64,000 bases of DNA from positions 62,001 through 126,000 of the forward strand of contig NZ_MZGS01000017.1 in NCBI RefSeq assembly GCF_003111625.1, in the 5' to 3' direction. A model generated the notes under the pieces. The model saw nothing but the letters and a program-made list of their open reading frames with translations, made no database searches and was not told where the DNA came from. This DNA is from Methanobrevibacter thaueri. Lineage in GTDB: Archaea; Methanobacteriota; Methanobacteria; Methanobacteriales; Methanobacteriaceae. A program made the translations under genes and the position numbers. Positions 51,564 to 60,464 of this stretch are shown here, one piece after another (within the stretch, counting starts at the first letter, position 1; every line of letters starts with the position of its first letter).

Positions 51564-53300
51564 ATGAATGACAAAATGAGATTGGGTTTAATTGCAGCTG
51601 TTTCAATTATACTCCTGTTTATTTTATCATTATGGATTTCAACAACACCTGCTGATGCAGATAACTCTGTCAGATTCGGTATATTAACTTTATTACCGCC
51701 ACTTGTTGCTATTATATTGGCATTCATAACAAAAGAGACAGTTTTATCCCTTTTCATCGGTGTATTCGTTGGAGAATTCATGTTATGTTCAAATGATTTG
51801 AATATCATTTCCACAATAGTCAACGCATTCCTAAACTTAGGTTCACAAGTCATCAGTTGTATGGCTGATCCTTGGAATGCAGGTATTATTCTTCAATGTC
51901 TACTTATTGGTGGGGTAATCCAGCTGATAACAAAAATGGGTGGGGCAAAAGCTCTTGCAGACGCATTTGCTAAAAGAGCAGACACTCCAAGAAAAGCTCA
52001 ATTATTCACATGGATTTTAGGTTTATGTGTATTCTTTGACGATTATGCAAACTCCCTTATTGTAGGTCCTATTATGAGACCTGTTATGGACAAACTTAAA
52101 GTATCAAGAGAAAAATTAGCGTTTGTTGTGGACGCAACTGCAGCTCCTGTAGCGGGAATTGCAATCATTTCAACATGGATTGGATTAGAAATTAGTTTAA
52201 TCGCTGCTGGTTTCCAATCAGTCGGTGTAACTAACGTAACAGGATTCGGAATATTCTTGCAGACTATTCCATACAGATTCTATAACATATTTATCTTAAT
52301 ATTTATCGTAATATCTGCACTTACCTTATACGAATTCGGTCCAATGAAAAAAGCAGAACAAAGAGCACGTGCTAGAAAAGAAGATGAAGAGATTATCGTT
52401 CCTGAAGCTCCTGGATTTGATGAAGTCAAACCTGTTGAAGGAGTCAAATTATCCGTTTGGAATGCGATTATTCCTATTGGAACCTTAATCATAGGTGCAT
52501 TAATTGCATTCTACTGGAGTGGATACACCACCATTCTAGGTGGAGAAGACCAAGCTCTCATAACTTTAATGCAAACTGCTCCTTTATCATTTGATGGTAT
52601 CTTCCAGGCATTATCTCAATCCGATGCATCCGTAGCATTGTTCCAAGCAGCATTATTAGCTTCCATTGTAGCAATCGTAATGGCTGTCGGTGAACAAATC
52701 CTAACCATCGAGGACGCTATCTCCGAGTGGATTGGTGGTATGAAAACCATCGTTATTACCGGTGTAATCTTGCTTCTCGCTTGGTCCTTAGGTGGAGTTA
52801 TCGGTGAAGTCGGTACCGCTGATTACCTTGTAGGTATTCTAAGCAGTACAATTCCTGCATGGATTGTTCCTTCATTGATCTTTATTTTAGGCGCTTTGAT
52901 TTCATTTGCAACCGGTACTGCATACGGTACCATGAGTATCTTAATGCCTTTGGCTATTCCTTTAGCATGGGCTGTAAGTACTGGTGACATGAGCTTTACA
53001 ATCGTTTGTACAAGTGGTGTATTGACTGGTGCGATTTTCGGGGACCACTGTTCACCGATTTCCGATACAACAATTCTCTCATCCATGGGAACAAGTTGTA
53101 ACCACATTGATCACGTTCAAACACAAATCTATTACGCTATCTTTGTAGCTATTGTAGCTGTAGTATTCGGATACATCCCAGCAGGATTCGGTGTCCCATG
53201 GTACGTCTGTGGTGTAATGGGTATTATTGTAATGTTCATCGGACTTAGAATATTAGGTGAAAAAGTAGATTTTGATGAAGCTGAGGAAGTATCCTCATAA
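51564..53300 (+). CDS. NhaC-family Na+/H+ antiporter
   Basis: A 578-residue membrane protein with about twelve hydrophobic segments. FDDYANSLIVGPIMRPVMD (about 152-170) and GDHCSPISDTTILSS (about 493-507) are the repeated ion-binding segments of the NhaC/ion-transporter superfamily. A charged cytoplasmic loop (about 255-295) separates the two halves. Members exchange sodium for protons, or a metabolite pair such as malate/lactate, across the membrane; methanogens need sodium exchange for their sodium-driven methyltransferase. GGTGTGATAATAA precedes the ATG. Confidence 0.88.
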   Translation: MNDKMRLGLIAAVSIILLFILSLWISTTPADADNSVRFGILTLLPPLVAIILAFITKETVLSLFIGVFVGEFMLCSNDLNIISTIVNAFLNLGSQVISCMADPWNAGIILQCLLIGGVIQLITKMGGAKALADAFAKRADTPRKAQLFTWILGLCVFFDDYANSLIVGPIMRPVMDKLKVSREKLAFVVDATAAPVAGIAIISTWIGLEISLIAAGFQSVGVTNVTGFGIFLQTIPYRFYNIFILIFIVISALTLYEFGPMKKAEQRARARKEDEEIIVPEAPGFDEVKPVEGVKLSVWNAIIPIGTLIIGALIAFYWSGYTTILGGEDQALITLMQTAPLSFDGIFQALSQSDASVALFQAALLASIVAIVMAVGEQILTIEDAISEWIGGMKTIVITGVILLLAWSLGGVIGEVGTADYLVGILSSTIPAWIVPSLIFILGALISFATGTAYGTMSILMPLAIPLAWAVSTGDMSFTIVCTSGVLTGAIFGDHCSPISDTTILSSMGTSCNHIDHVQTQIYYAIFVAIVAVVFGYIPAGFGVPWYVCGVMGIIVMFIGLRILGEKVDFDEAEEVSS

Positions 53301-53348
53301 CTTCATTCTTTTTTTTATTTTTAAATTTTTTAGGCTGCACAGGAAAAC

Positions 53349-54128
53349 TTATTTTTCCAGCACAGCTATGTAATCCATTCTTTTTTTCAGTAACGGGAAC
53401 CATGTGAATAATCTATAAATTGGTTTGTAGACATTGACTCCATCAAAGAGGTTAACGTCCTTGACCCATCTGAAATGTCTGTTTAATCCGGTCAGTTCCC
53501 TGCCGCTTTTAAGTCCCCAGATAAATTCGGAATTTGTCTCCTCAACTGAGACCTCTTTTGTATTTTCAACTGAAACCGGAGGCATGATTTCGGTAAAAAT
53601 GGTGCATGAGTCGAAATTGTCATCAATGATTCTTAAAATCTCGGAATTGTCCTGTTCGGTAAGGTACATTGTCAATCCTTCAATGATGAACAGCATATCT
53701 TCACTTGCCTCGATTTCACTCGCCCACTTTGAATCCATTGCTGAGTATGCAAGTGTGGTGACTCTTTCTGTATCCGGCAGGTATTCCAGTCTGAATTTGG
53801 CTGAATTTTCCAAATCCACATTGTACCATTTGATTTTGCCGTTGTCTAACCTGTTGAAACGGGTGTCCATTCCTGAAGCGATATTTACTATTGTGCAGTC
53901 AGGATGTTTGCTTATGTATTCGCTTACCATGCTGTCAAGAACGATTGTCCTTCCAATCACTCCCATTTGCATCATCTTGTCTTTTTCGGCCATTGTGAAA
54001 TCATAATCTATTTTTGATATTACTTCAATGGCCTTGCTGTCATAGAATTTGTGATTCTTTTCTTGTGAGTGCTTCGCTTTTGTGTATATTGTCAAAAGCA
54101 TGGTTTTTTCTACGCCTTCTAAATTCAT
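53349..54128 (-). CDS. LCM-family SAM-dependent methyltransferase
   Basis: A 259-residue protein of the leucine-carboxyl-methyltransferase-like family. The SAM site is VNIASGMDTRFNRLD (about 80-94), and YNVDLENSAKFR and FIIEGLTMYL (about 147-156) are family segments. Bacterial and archaeal members methylate carboxyl or hydroxyl groups of small molecules; the substrate is unknown. No partner gene is adjacent in the same direction. Confidence 0.85.
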   Translation of the reverse strand: MNLEGVEKTMLLTIYTKAKHSQEKNHKFYDSKAIEVISKIDYDFTMAEKDKMMQMGVIGRTIVLDSMVSEYISKHPDCTIVNIASGMDTRFNRLDNGKIKWYNVDLENSAKFRLEYLPDTERVTTLAYSAMDSKWASEIEASEDMLFIIEGLTMYLTEQDNSEILRIIDDNFDSCTIFTEIMPPVSVENTKEVSVEETNSEFIWGLKSGRELTGLNRHFRWVKDVNLFDGVNVYKPIYRLFTWFPLLKKRMDYIAVLEK

Positions 54129-54213
54129 ATAATTTTTCCTCCATAATTGGATTGTTATTTCATGTTATATGTTGGAAAATATAGTATATAAATTTTTAGG
54201 CATGCCTAAATTT

Positions 54214-54924
54214 TTAATAGTAATGGTCACAGATATCCTTATATGTACAGAATTTGCATAAAAACTGGGGTTTTGCATAAAAGTTTCCCTTATTTACCTC
54301 ACTTCTAACAAAATAAAACGTGTCGATTGCCTCATCGATTTCACGGGAATGCAGAAACTTGCGTTTGTTTTCCTCATCACACACATCAAGCAATCTCAAA
54401 CGGCCGTTTTTGGTGAAGAACACACCAACTGTTGAAACATTCCTTTCATAGACATTCTCTACAAGAAGCTTGTAATAGCATAACTCCCGACGGTATTTGG
54501 AAAAGGAACTGGAATTGCCTGTCTTGTAGTCGATAACAATCAAATCCCCGTTTTCATCTTCAAGAATGATGTCGCAGATACCGGAAAAGCGGTGTTCCTC
54601 ATCTAGGAGGTACTCTTCCTGGCTGTAAAGCTTGTAGTCCCCATCAACGAACACTTCCTTGAAGAACAATCCAAGATTTTCGATGTGGTTGGCCAGATCA
54701 TAACTCAGGTCAAGCTCATGGGCGATTTTAAACAGTTCATTGTCAATGTCGACATTGTCTAGGTCATCCCCAAACTTGTCGGCAAATTTCTCGGCTATCA
54801 AATGGACGTCGCTGCCTAGAGCCATGTATTTGTTCGGTTCGGATTCAATCTCATCGATGTATTGGAATTTGAACTCAAGTGGACATTTCAAGTAGGTGTT
54901 GATTTTTGATTTAGATAATTTCAT
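54214..54924 (-). CDS. PD-(D/E)XK nuclease, RecB/Cas4-like
   Basis: A 236-residue nuclease of the RecB-like PD-(D/E)XK group. The active site is CDIILEDENGDLIVIDYKTG (D, then DYK). Cysteines LKCPLEF near the start and CKFCTYKDIC at the end match the four-cysteine iron-sulfur arrangement of Cas4/AddB-type nucleases. No CRISPR or cas gene is in the window, so it is probably a DNA-repair nuclease. It overlaps the upstream glycosyltransferase gene by 14 bases. Confidence 0.85.
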   Translation of the reverse strand: MKLSKSKINTYLKCPLEFKFQYIDEIESEPNKYMALGSDVHLIAEKFADKFGDDLDNVDIDNELFKIAHELDLSYDLANHIENLGLFFKEVFVDGDYKLYSQEEYLLDEEHRFSGICDIILEDENGDLIVIDYKTGNSSSFSKYRRELCYYKLLVENVYERNVSTVGVFFTKNGRLRLLDVCDEENKRKFLHSREIDEAIDTFYFVRSEVNKGNFYAKPQFLCKFCTYKDICDHYY

Positions 54925-55942
54925 AAATTTTATTCCTTACTTTTTGTAGTTTGCTTTCTTTGTTGAAACTGTCAACGCATTTTTCAAAGCGTGTGGCATT
55001 TTTTGATTTGATTGCACAGTTGAACATGTGCCTGTATTCATCTTTCAGATTATTTGCAAAAAAGTCATCGCTTTCCCACTTGTCCTTATTTTTGAGATAC
55101 TCATATTTGATCCTTTCAAAGAATTCCTCCTTTTGGGAGGGGTCGGCCTGTTTGAATATGTTGTAGATATTGTGGAATATCCTGTAGTAGAGCGCTCCCT
55201 TATGTTTAGGATGATTGAACTGGGAGCAAAGGTCAAGCAGCAGGTTGGTGATTTCAATTGTGTCAAGCGATTTTACCGTTAGATGCGTTGATGTCGAATC
55301 CGGTCTTTGGCGGCGGTTGTATAGGAACTCATCATAAAAGAGGATTCTATCGGCTTTAAATATTGCATGTGTGAAGAAAACATTGTCTTCAAACAAAAGC
55401 CCTTCTGGAAATCTAATTTCCTCAATGAATTCTCTCTTAAAGATATTTCCAGGGCTACACACGCACAAATCAAGTGCCATATCTCTGACATCATCATAAT
55501 TGAATGCATCTTCACCAACACGGTCTTTTAAGTAGGGCATGGTGTAGTATTCGTCGTTTATCCTTTCGCCTGTCTCCCCATTGAAGTTGCTTATCTTGAA
55601 TATGATGAAATCGGCATTCTTTTCAATGTTCAAATCGTACAGCCTTTCAAGTGCGTCCAACTCAAGGGTGTCGTCACCGTCAATAAAATAGACATATTCT
55701 CCCTTGGCATATTCAAGGGCGGTGTTTCGCGCATTTCCTATTCCCTTGTTTTCCTGTGAGATGATTTTCACTCTTGAATCTTTGCTTTCATACTCCTTTA
55801 GAATATCAAGAGAACCGTCGGTTGACCCGTCATTGACGCATATTATTTCAATGTCTTCAAGGCTTTGATTGACAATGCTGTCTAGACATTCACTCAAATA
55901 GTCTTCAATATTGTAAACTGGAATAACGACGGATATTTTCAT
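54911..55942 (-). CDS. Family 2 glycosyltransferase
   Basis: A 343-residue GT-A enzyme that transfers a sugar from a nucleotide-sugar. It starts ISVVIPVYNIEDYLSECLDS, has ICVNDGSTDGS (about 33-43) and the DxD-type FIDGDDTLE (about 83-91). The C-terminal half is helical, as in wall or glycan enzymes of this kind. I take ATG 55942, seven bases after AGGTG; ATG 55945 and 55978 are alternatives. It may build surface glycans. Confidence 0.9.
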   Translation of the reverse strand: MKISVVIPVYNIEDYLSECLDSIVNQSLEDIEIICVNDGSTDGSLDILKEYESKDSRVKIISQENKGIGNARNTALEYAKGEYVYFIDGDDTLELDALERLYDLNIEKNADFIIFKISNFNGETGERINDEYYTMPYLKDRVGEDAFNYDDVRDMALDLCVCSPGNIFKREFIEEIRFPEGLLFEDNVFFTHAIFKADRILFYDEFLYNRRQRPDSTSTHLTVKSLDTIEITNLLLDLCSQFNHPKHKGALYYRIFHNIYNIFKQADPSQKEEFFERIKYEYLKNKDKWESDDFFANNLKDEYRHMFNCAIKSKNATRFEKCVDSFNKESKLQKVRNKIYEII

Positions 55943-56041
55943 CATAAAACACCTAATCTGTAAAGGATAGTATAACAATAATTTATTTAATGTTTAATGT
56001 ATATATTATTAATTACAATTAATTTTGTGGAGAGTAGTTAA

Positions 56042-56584
56042 ATGAAAATCATAGCACTTCAAGCAAGTCCACGTAAAGGTGGAAATTGTGACGTATTAAT
56101 GGATGAAATGATAAAAGGAATTGAAGAAAACGGCGGGGAAGTAGTCAAATACTACCTTGAAGATAAGGAAATCGCACCATGTAAAGCATGCATGTACTGT
56201 GCTGAACACCCTGAATGCGTAAGGGCAGACGACGGTAACGAAATCATCGACGCATTGGTTGACGCTGATGGAGTAATCTTTTCAACTCCAATCTATTACG
56301 GACAAATGTCCGCTCAAGGTAAATTAATCATAGACAGGTTCTATGCAATCGGCCAAAACCCCGATAAGAGCTTATCCGGTAAAGCGGCATTAATCTTCAC
56401 TGAAAACCAACCTGAAGGGACTTACGAACAATACATTGAATTAACCAAATTCTCACCATTCACTTTCATGGGATATGAAGTGCTTGGACATGTGGATGCG
56501 GGCAGTGCAGGTCCTGCAGGTATTGTTGCAGAAGAGCAAGAAGACAAACTAAAAGAAGCTTATGAATTAGGTTTAAAATTCTAA
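56042..56584 (+). CDS. Iron-sulfur flavoprotein / NADPH-dependent FMN reductase family
   Basis: A 180-residue flavodoxin-like protein. FMN site: LQASPRKGGNCDVLMDEM (about 6-23) and STPIYYGQMSAQGK (about 81-94). The four-cysteine stretch CKACMYCAEHPEC (about 48-60) matches the compact motif of iron-sulfur flavoproteins, which carry one [4Fe-4S] and FMN and in methanogens can reduce oxygen or peroxide. A dicluster ferredoxin is encoded 37 bases later and could be its partner. Confidence 0.88.
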   Translation: MKIIALQASPRKGGNCDVLMDEMIKGIEENGGEVVKYYLEDKEIAPCKACMYCAEHPECVRADDGNEIIDALVDADGVIFSTPIYYGQMSAQGKLIIDRFYAIGQNPDKSLSGKAALIFTENQPEGTYEQYIELTKFSPFTFMGYEVLGHVDAGSAGPAGIVAEEQEDKLKEAYELGLKF

Positions 56585-56620
56585 ACCTATTCATTACTAT
56601 TTTTTTAAATTAAAGATAAT

Positions 56621-56860
56621 ATGGGTCTAGGTTCACTTTTCAGAAGGGGTAAAAAGGAAAGCAAGGAAGAGGTTGTGGAGCAATGCCACATTGACATCAA
56701 CACTGACGAGTGCGGAGGATGTGAGAAATGTGCTATTGCATGTCCAAACAATGTCCTGCAGATAATCGATGATGCATGTTCCGTAAGGGATGCGCAGGTC
56801 TGCAAAACATGCAGGGTTTGCGTTGCGATTTGTCCCAACGACTGCATTACAGTTAACTGA
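56621..56860 (+). CDS. Dicluster 4Fe-4S ferredoxin
   Basis: A 79-residue ferredoxin. A basic lead (RRGKKESKEE) is followed by two CxxCxxCxxxCP motifs, CGGCEKCAIACP (about 31-42) and CKTCRVCVAICP (about 60-71). It carries low-potential electrons. It lies downstream of an iron-sulfur flavoprotein gene and overlaps the convergent NAD kinase stop by eight bases. Confidence 0.9.
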   Translation: MGLGSLFRRGKKESKEEVVEQCHIDINTDECGGCEKCAIACPNNVLQIIDDACSVRDAQVCKTCRVCVAICPNDCITVN

Positions 56861-57635
56861 TGTTTTCACGGATAGTGTCGATGAAGCTTCTATCCTCTAA
56901 TTTAATTATTTTTGTTACCTTGTCTGACTTTCTGACTTTAATGGTGTCTCCGTTGAACACCTCTATTTCCTGTCCGTCATACAGCACGTAACACTGGGTG
57001 TTTCTTCTAATTTCGGTTATTTTCAGTTCCACTTCGGAATTGTCGGAAATGATTATGCTCCTGTTGATGATTGTGTGTGGAGCTATTGGTGTAAGAGTTA
57101 TTATCTCGGCGGTAGGATCGACAATAGGGCCGCTGCATGAGAGGTTGTATGCGGTTGAGCCTGTTGGTGTGCATACAAGGATTCCGTCGGCGGTGTATGA
57201 GTTGATCACTTTTCCATTGATTATCGCATCGAATCTGACAACCCCGAATATGTTCTTTGAGATTGCTATCTCGTTCAGCGATTCAGGTATCCCAATCACC
57301 TCGCCGGTTGTCCTGATTATTTCACCTTCAAGCATCATCCTGTCCTCGATGTAAAAGTTGTCATTAATGATGTCTTTCAAGGCCTTTTCAACATCCTGCG
57401 GATTGATTTCGGTAAGATAACCTAATGTTCCGGTGTTGATTCCTAGTATTGGCTTTTGTGATGATAGTCTAGCGGTTTTCAGAAATGTTCCGTCCCCTCC
57501 AATGGAAAAAAGGATATCACATTCATGGACATCACTTGCTATTTCAATCTTAAGGCTTTCAGCCAGCTTGATAATCTGCTCTTTTGTCTGAACTGATTTC
57601 TGATTCTCGCTGTCAAGATTAATGAAGATTTTCAT
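56853..57635 (-). CDS. nadK: NAD kinase
   Basis: A 260-residue ATP-NAD kinase that makes NADP. The signature SIGGDGTFLKTARL (GGDGT at 46-50) is followed by LGINTGTLGYLTE (about 64-76), the SLNEIAI segment (about 118-124) and YTADGILVCTPTGSTAYNLS. It is a standalone kinase rather than the kinase-phosphatase fusion found in some methanogens. Confidence 0.93.
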   Translation of the reverse strand: MKIFINLDSENQKSVQTKEQIIKLAESLKIEIASDVHECDILFSIGGDGTFLKTARLSSQKPILGINTGTLGYLTEINPQDVEKALKDIINDNFYIEDRMMLEGEIIRTTGEVIGIPESLNEIAISKNIFGVVRFDAIINGKVINSYTADGILVCTPTGSTAYNLSCSGPIVDPTAEIITLTPIAPHTIINRSIIISDNSEVELKITEIRRNTQCYVLYDGQEIEVFNGDTIKVRKSDKVTKIIKLEDRSFIDTIRENIS

Positions 57636-57806
57636 AATGATAATTAGATGTTAATTTCTAATAAATTTTTACATTAATAATTAATAAAAAGAGCTGTGAT
57701 TATTATAGGGGTTGCCAAAATCAAATTAATATATTCAATCAAATCTTTAAGATTATGGTATTAAAAAAGAAAAAAAGAAAATATGAATTTAGTCATCTAC
57801 ACTAAA

Positions 57807-58103
57807 TCATAATTTTACTTCATCGGCATTTAAAACTTGAATTTCCATATTTTCAACAAAGTCTGCGCTTTCGCCACCAAAATTTTGGAAGTGAGGTGAA
57901 GCCATATGTTTTTGCAAAGCTTCAGGAGATTCCCATTTTTCAACAAAAGTCAAGGTGTCGTCATCTGTTGATTGTAATAATTGGTAGTCAATATTACCTT
58001 CTTCAGATAAAGTGGTTTCAATTAACTCTTGTGAAATTTCGACAATGGTATCCCTACAACCTTTTTTTGGTGTAATTTTTGCTAAAACAACAATGAAACT
58101 CAT
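57807..58103 (-). CDS. Antibiotic biosynthesis monooxygenase (ABM)-domain protein
   Basis: A 98-residue single ABM domain of the YgiN type (ferredoxin-like fold). Typical segments are FVEKWESPEALQKHMASPHF (about 53-72) and the ITPKKGCRDTIVEI start. Members act on quinones or small aromatic molecules, or have no known substrate. GGTGATT precedes the start. Confidence 0.8.
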   Translation of the reverse strand: MSFIVVLAKITPKKGCRDTIVEISQELIETTLSEEGNIDYQLLQSTDDDTLTFVEKWESPEALQKHMASPHFQNFGGESADFVENMEIQVLNADEVKL

Positions 58104-58260
58104 TGATAATCACCAATTAATTATATTTTTTTCATGTTACTTAAATAATTAGTAAAAAAAGTAAGATATTTATTACATTTTTGAACAGTGATTTTTTCAT
58201 AAAATACATTAATTAAAAAACAAATATATTTATTCAGTAAAAAAATTTTGGAGAAAGAAG

Positions 58261-58953
58261 ATGATATATTCAACAGAAGTAGAAAATATGTGTCCTGTTC
58301 GCAAAGGTGCAAATCATGACCCTGCTCCAATACCTGAAGAGGGTAAATGGGTTAAAGCAAAACAAATCGGAGACATTTCCGGTTTCACTCATGGAATTGG
58401 ATGGTGTGCACCACAGCAAGGATGCTGCAAATTAACATTAAACGTTAAAGAAGGCATTATTGAAGAGGCATTGGTGGAAACATTGGGTTGTTCTGGAATG
58501 ACCCACTCAGCCGCTATGGCCGGTGAAATACTTGTCGGAAAAACAATCCTTGAAGCATTGAACACCGACCTTGTATGCGATGCAATAAACACAGCAATGC
58601 GCGAACTGTTCCTACAGATTGTTTACGGAAGAACCCAATCCGCATTTTCAGAAGGCGGCCTTCAGATTGGTGCCGGACTTGAGGATTTGGGAAAAGGTCA
58701 CAGAAGCCAAGTTGGAACAATCTACTCAACAAAGGAAAAAGGTCCGAGATATCTGGAACTCACTGAAGGATATATCACTGAAATTGGCCTTGATGAGGAT
58801 AATGAAATCATAGGTTACAAGTACATCAACCTGGGAGTAATGTTGGATGCCATCAAAGATGGTGTTGACCCATTGGAAGCAATTGAAAAGGCAACAGGTC
58901 AATACGGAAGATTTGATGATGCAGTTAAAAAAATAGATCCAAGGAGTGAATGA
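58261..58953 (+). CDS. IscU-like iron-sulfur scaffold protein
   Basis: A 230-residue protein related to the IscU/NifU scaffold fold. Cysteine sites are MCPVRKG (about 10-16), GWCAPQQGCCKLTL (about 48-61) and TLGCSGMTHSAAMAGEIL (about 77-94), the last matching the central GC..A..A motif of IscU. The C-terminal part is longer than IscU. The gene is translated with the next one, a GGGtGRT protein; the pair recurs in anaerobes. That it builds clusters for a specific target is inference. Confidence 0.82.
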   Translation: MIYSTEVENMCPVRKGANHDPAPIPEEGKWVKAKQIGDISGFTHGIGWCAPQQGCCKLTLNVKEGIIEEALVETLGCSGMTHSAAMAGEILVGKTILEALNTDLVCDAINTAMRELFLQIVYGRTQSAFSEGGLQIGAGLEDLGKGHRSQVGTIYSTKEKGPRYLELTEGYITEIGLDEDNEIIGYKYINLGVMLDAIKDGVDPLEAIEKATGQYGRFDDAVKKIDPRSE

Positions 58954-58955
58954 AT

Positions 58956-59954
58956 ATGAGTTTATTTGAAAGTTATGAAAGAAGAATCGACCAGATCACT
59001 CCAGTCCTTGAAAAATATGACATCAAAGACCTTGAAGAGGCAAAACAAATATGTCTCGATAAAGGATTTGACCCATACGAAATTGTTAAGGGCGTACAGC
59101 CAATCTGCTTTGAAAATGCATGCTGGGCATATACCTTAGGTGCAGCAATAGCAATTAAACAGGGATGCACAAAGGCTTCCGATGCCGCAAAGGCTATAGG
59201 TGAAGGGCTACAGGCATTCTGTATTCCTGGAAGTGTTGCAGATGACAGGCAAGTTGGTTTAGGACATGGTAACCTTGCATCAATGTTATTGAGTGATGAA
59301 AGTGAATGTTTCGCATTCCTTGCAGGTCACGAAAGTTTTGCAGCCGCTGAAGGAGCTATCGGAATCGCAAACTCCGCAAATGAAGTTCGTGAAAAACCAT
59401 TAAGAGTAATATTGAACGGACTCGGAAAGGATGCTGCATTAATCATTTCAAGAATCAACGGATTCACTCATGTTGAAACTGAATTTGACTACTTCACAGG
59501 TGAAGTGAAAGTAGTTAAGGAAAAGGCATATTCAGATGGTGAAAGGGCGAAGGTCAGATGTTATGGTGCCGATGATGTGCGTGAAGGTGTGGCAATCATG
59601 CATTTGGAAGGTGTTGACGTATCAATTACCGGTAACTCAACCAATCCTACACGTTTCCAACATCCTGTAGCTGGAACATATAAGAAAGAATGTATCTTGC
59701 AAGGCAAGAAATACTTCTCCGTAGCTTCAGGTGGAGGAACAGGAAGAACCCTGCACCCTGATAACATGGCAGCGGGTCCGGCATCCTATGGTATGACCGA
59801 TACCTTAGGCCGTATGCACTCAGACGCTCAATTTGCAGGATCATCATCCGTACCTGCCCATGTGGAAATGATGGGATTGATTGGTATGGGTAACAATCCT
59901 ATGGTTGGAGCTAGCGTGGCTGTCGCTGTAGCTGTTGAAAAAGCAATGAAATAG
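58956..59954 (+). CDS. GGGtGRT-family protein
   Basis: A 332-residue protein named for its motif GGGTGRTLHPDN (about 262-273). Other conserved marks are PICFENACWAYTLGAAIA (about 48-65) and GNHGNLA-like GLGHGNLASML (about 90-100). No enzyme activity is known for the family. The frame opens at 58950 in the tail of the scaffold gene, but ATG 58956 fits the AGGAG at 58942-58946. It is always worth reading together with the upstream IscU-like gene; they share an operon here. Confidence 0.88.
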   Translation: MSLFESYERRIDQITPVLEKYDIKDLEEAKQICLDKGFDPYEIVKGVQPICFENACWAYTLGAAIAIKQGCTKASDAAKAIGEGLQAFCIPGSVADDRQVGLGHGNLASMLLSDESECFAFLAGHESFAAAEGAIGIANSANEVREKPLRVILNGLGKDAALIISRINGFTHVETEFDYFTGEVKVVKEKAYSDGERAKVRCYGADDVREGVAIMHLEGVDVSITGNSTNPTRFQHPVAGTYKKECILQGKKYFSVASGGGTGRTLHPDNMAAGPASYGMTDTLGRMHSDAQFAGSSSVPAHVEMMGLIGMGNNPMVGASVAVAVAVEKAMK

Positions 59955-59990
59955 TGAAATAATCATATTTCACTTAATTATTTTTTTTAG
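59953..59990 (+). terminator. Terminator after the GGGtGRT gene
   Basis: AGTGAAAT (59953-59960) and ATTTCACT (59967-59974) form an 8-bp stem with a six-base loop starting at the stop codon, and a run of eight T residues follows after a few bases. The NUDIX gene lies just downstream. Confidence 0.6.
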
Positions 59991-60001
59991 GAAGAATTTT
60001 C

Positions 60002-60418
60002 ATGTCAACAATGTGGGGATTAACAGTAAGGGGAATTTGCGAACATGACGGCAAATTTCTGCTTTTGAAGGTCCGCTCCAAATCTGCTCATGATGCAGGC
60101 AAATGGGAAATTCCAGGTGGAAAGGTTAAGAAATGCGAGTTTTTCGATAATGCCTTGAAAAGGGAATACCTTGAGGAAACAGGTTTGGAAATAGATATCG
60201 TTTCATTATACAATGTAGTTAGAAATGACTATACCGCATGCAAAACATCCGAAGAGGTAAAATCAATTCAATTGATCATGAAGGTCACTTGCGAGAGCGA
60301 AGATGTCAAAATAAGTGAAGAGCATGATGAATTCGGATGGTTTAGCCAGGAAGAAGTTGATGCAATGATTGATGAAGGCCTATTGACACCGCCTGCAGCC
60401 AATGCATTTAAAAAATAA
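60002..60418 (+). CDS. NUDIX hydrolase
   Basis: A 138-residue pyrophosphohydrolase. The Nudix box runs from GGKVKKCEFFD through ALKREYLEETGLE (about 40-64) and fits the Gx5Ex7REUxEExGU pattern. It may clear oxidised nucleotides or another nucleoside diphosphate derivative; the substrate cannot be told. AGGAAG precedes the ATG. Confidence 0.92.
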   Translation: MSTMWGLTVRGICEHDGKFLLLKVRSKSAHDAGKWEIPGGKVKKCEFFDNALKREYLEETGLEIDIVSLYNVVRNDYTACKTSEEVKSIQLIMKVTCESEDVKISEEHDEFGWFSQEEVDAMIDEGLLTPPAANAFKK

Positions 60419-60422
60419 GAAA

Positions 60423-60456
60423 AATAAAATAGTAAAAACTATTTTATTCTTTTTTT
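60423..60456. terminator. Strong hairpin between NUDIX and the V4R regulator
   Basis: A perfect 11-bp stem (AATAAAATAGT at 60423-60433, ACTATTTTATT at 60438-60448) with a four-A loop is followed by seven T residues. It lies between convergent genes and could work in both directions. Confidence 0.7.
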
Positions 60457-60464
60457 GAAGATTA

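Noticed and set aside
54214-54924. Cas4-like nuclease as sign of a CRISPR system
   Set aside because: No cas genes and no repeat-spacer array anywhere in the window; RecB-like nucleases of this form also occur in DNA repair.
55028-55282. Open frame overlapping the glycosyltransferase on the plus strand
   Set aside because: Shadow of the real gene; no Shine-Dalgarno site and no homologous motif.
57640-57806. Possible small RNA in the spacer after nadK
   Set aside because: One short GC-richer stretch (GGGGTTGCC near 57708) stands out, but I see no box C/D or hairpin pattern to support an RNA gene.
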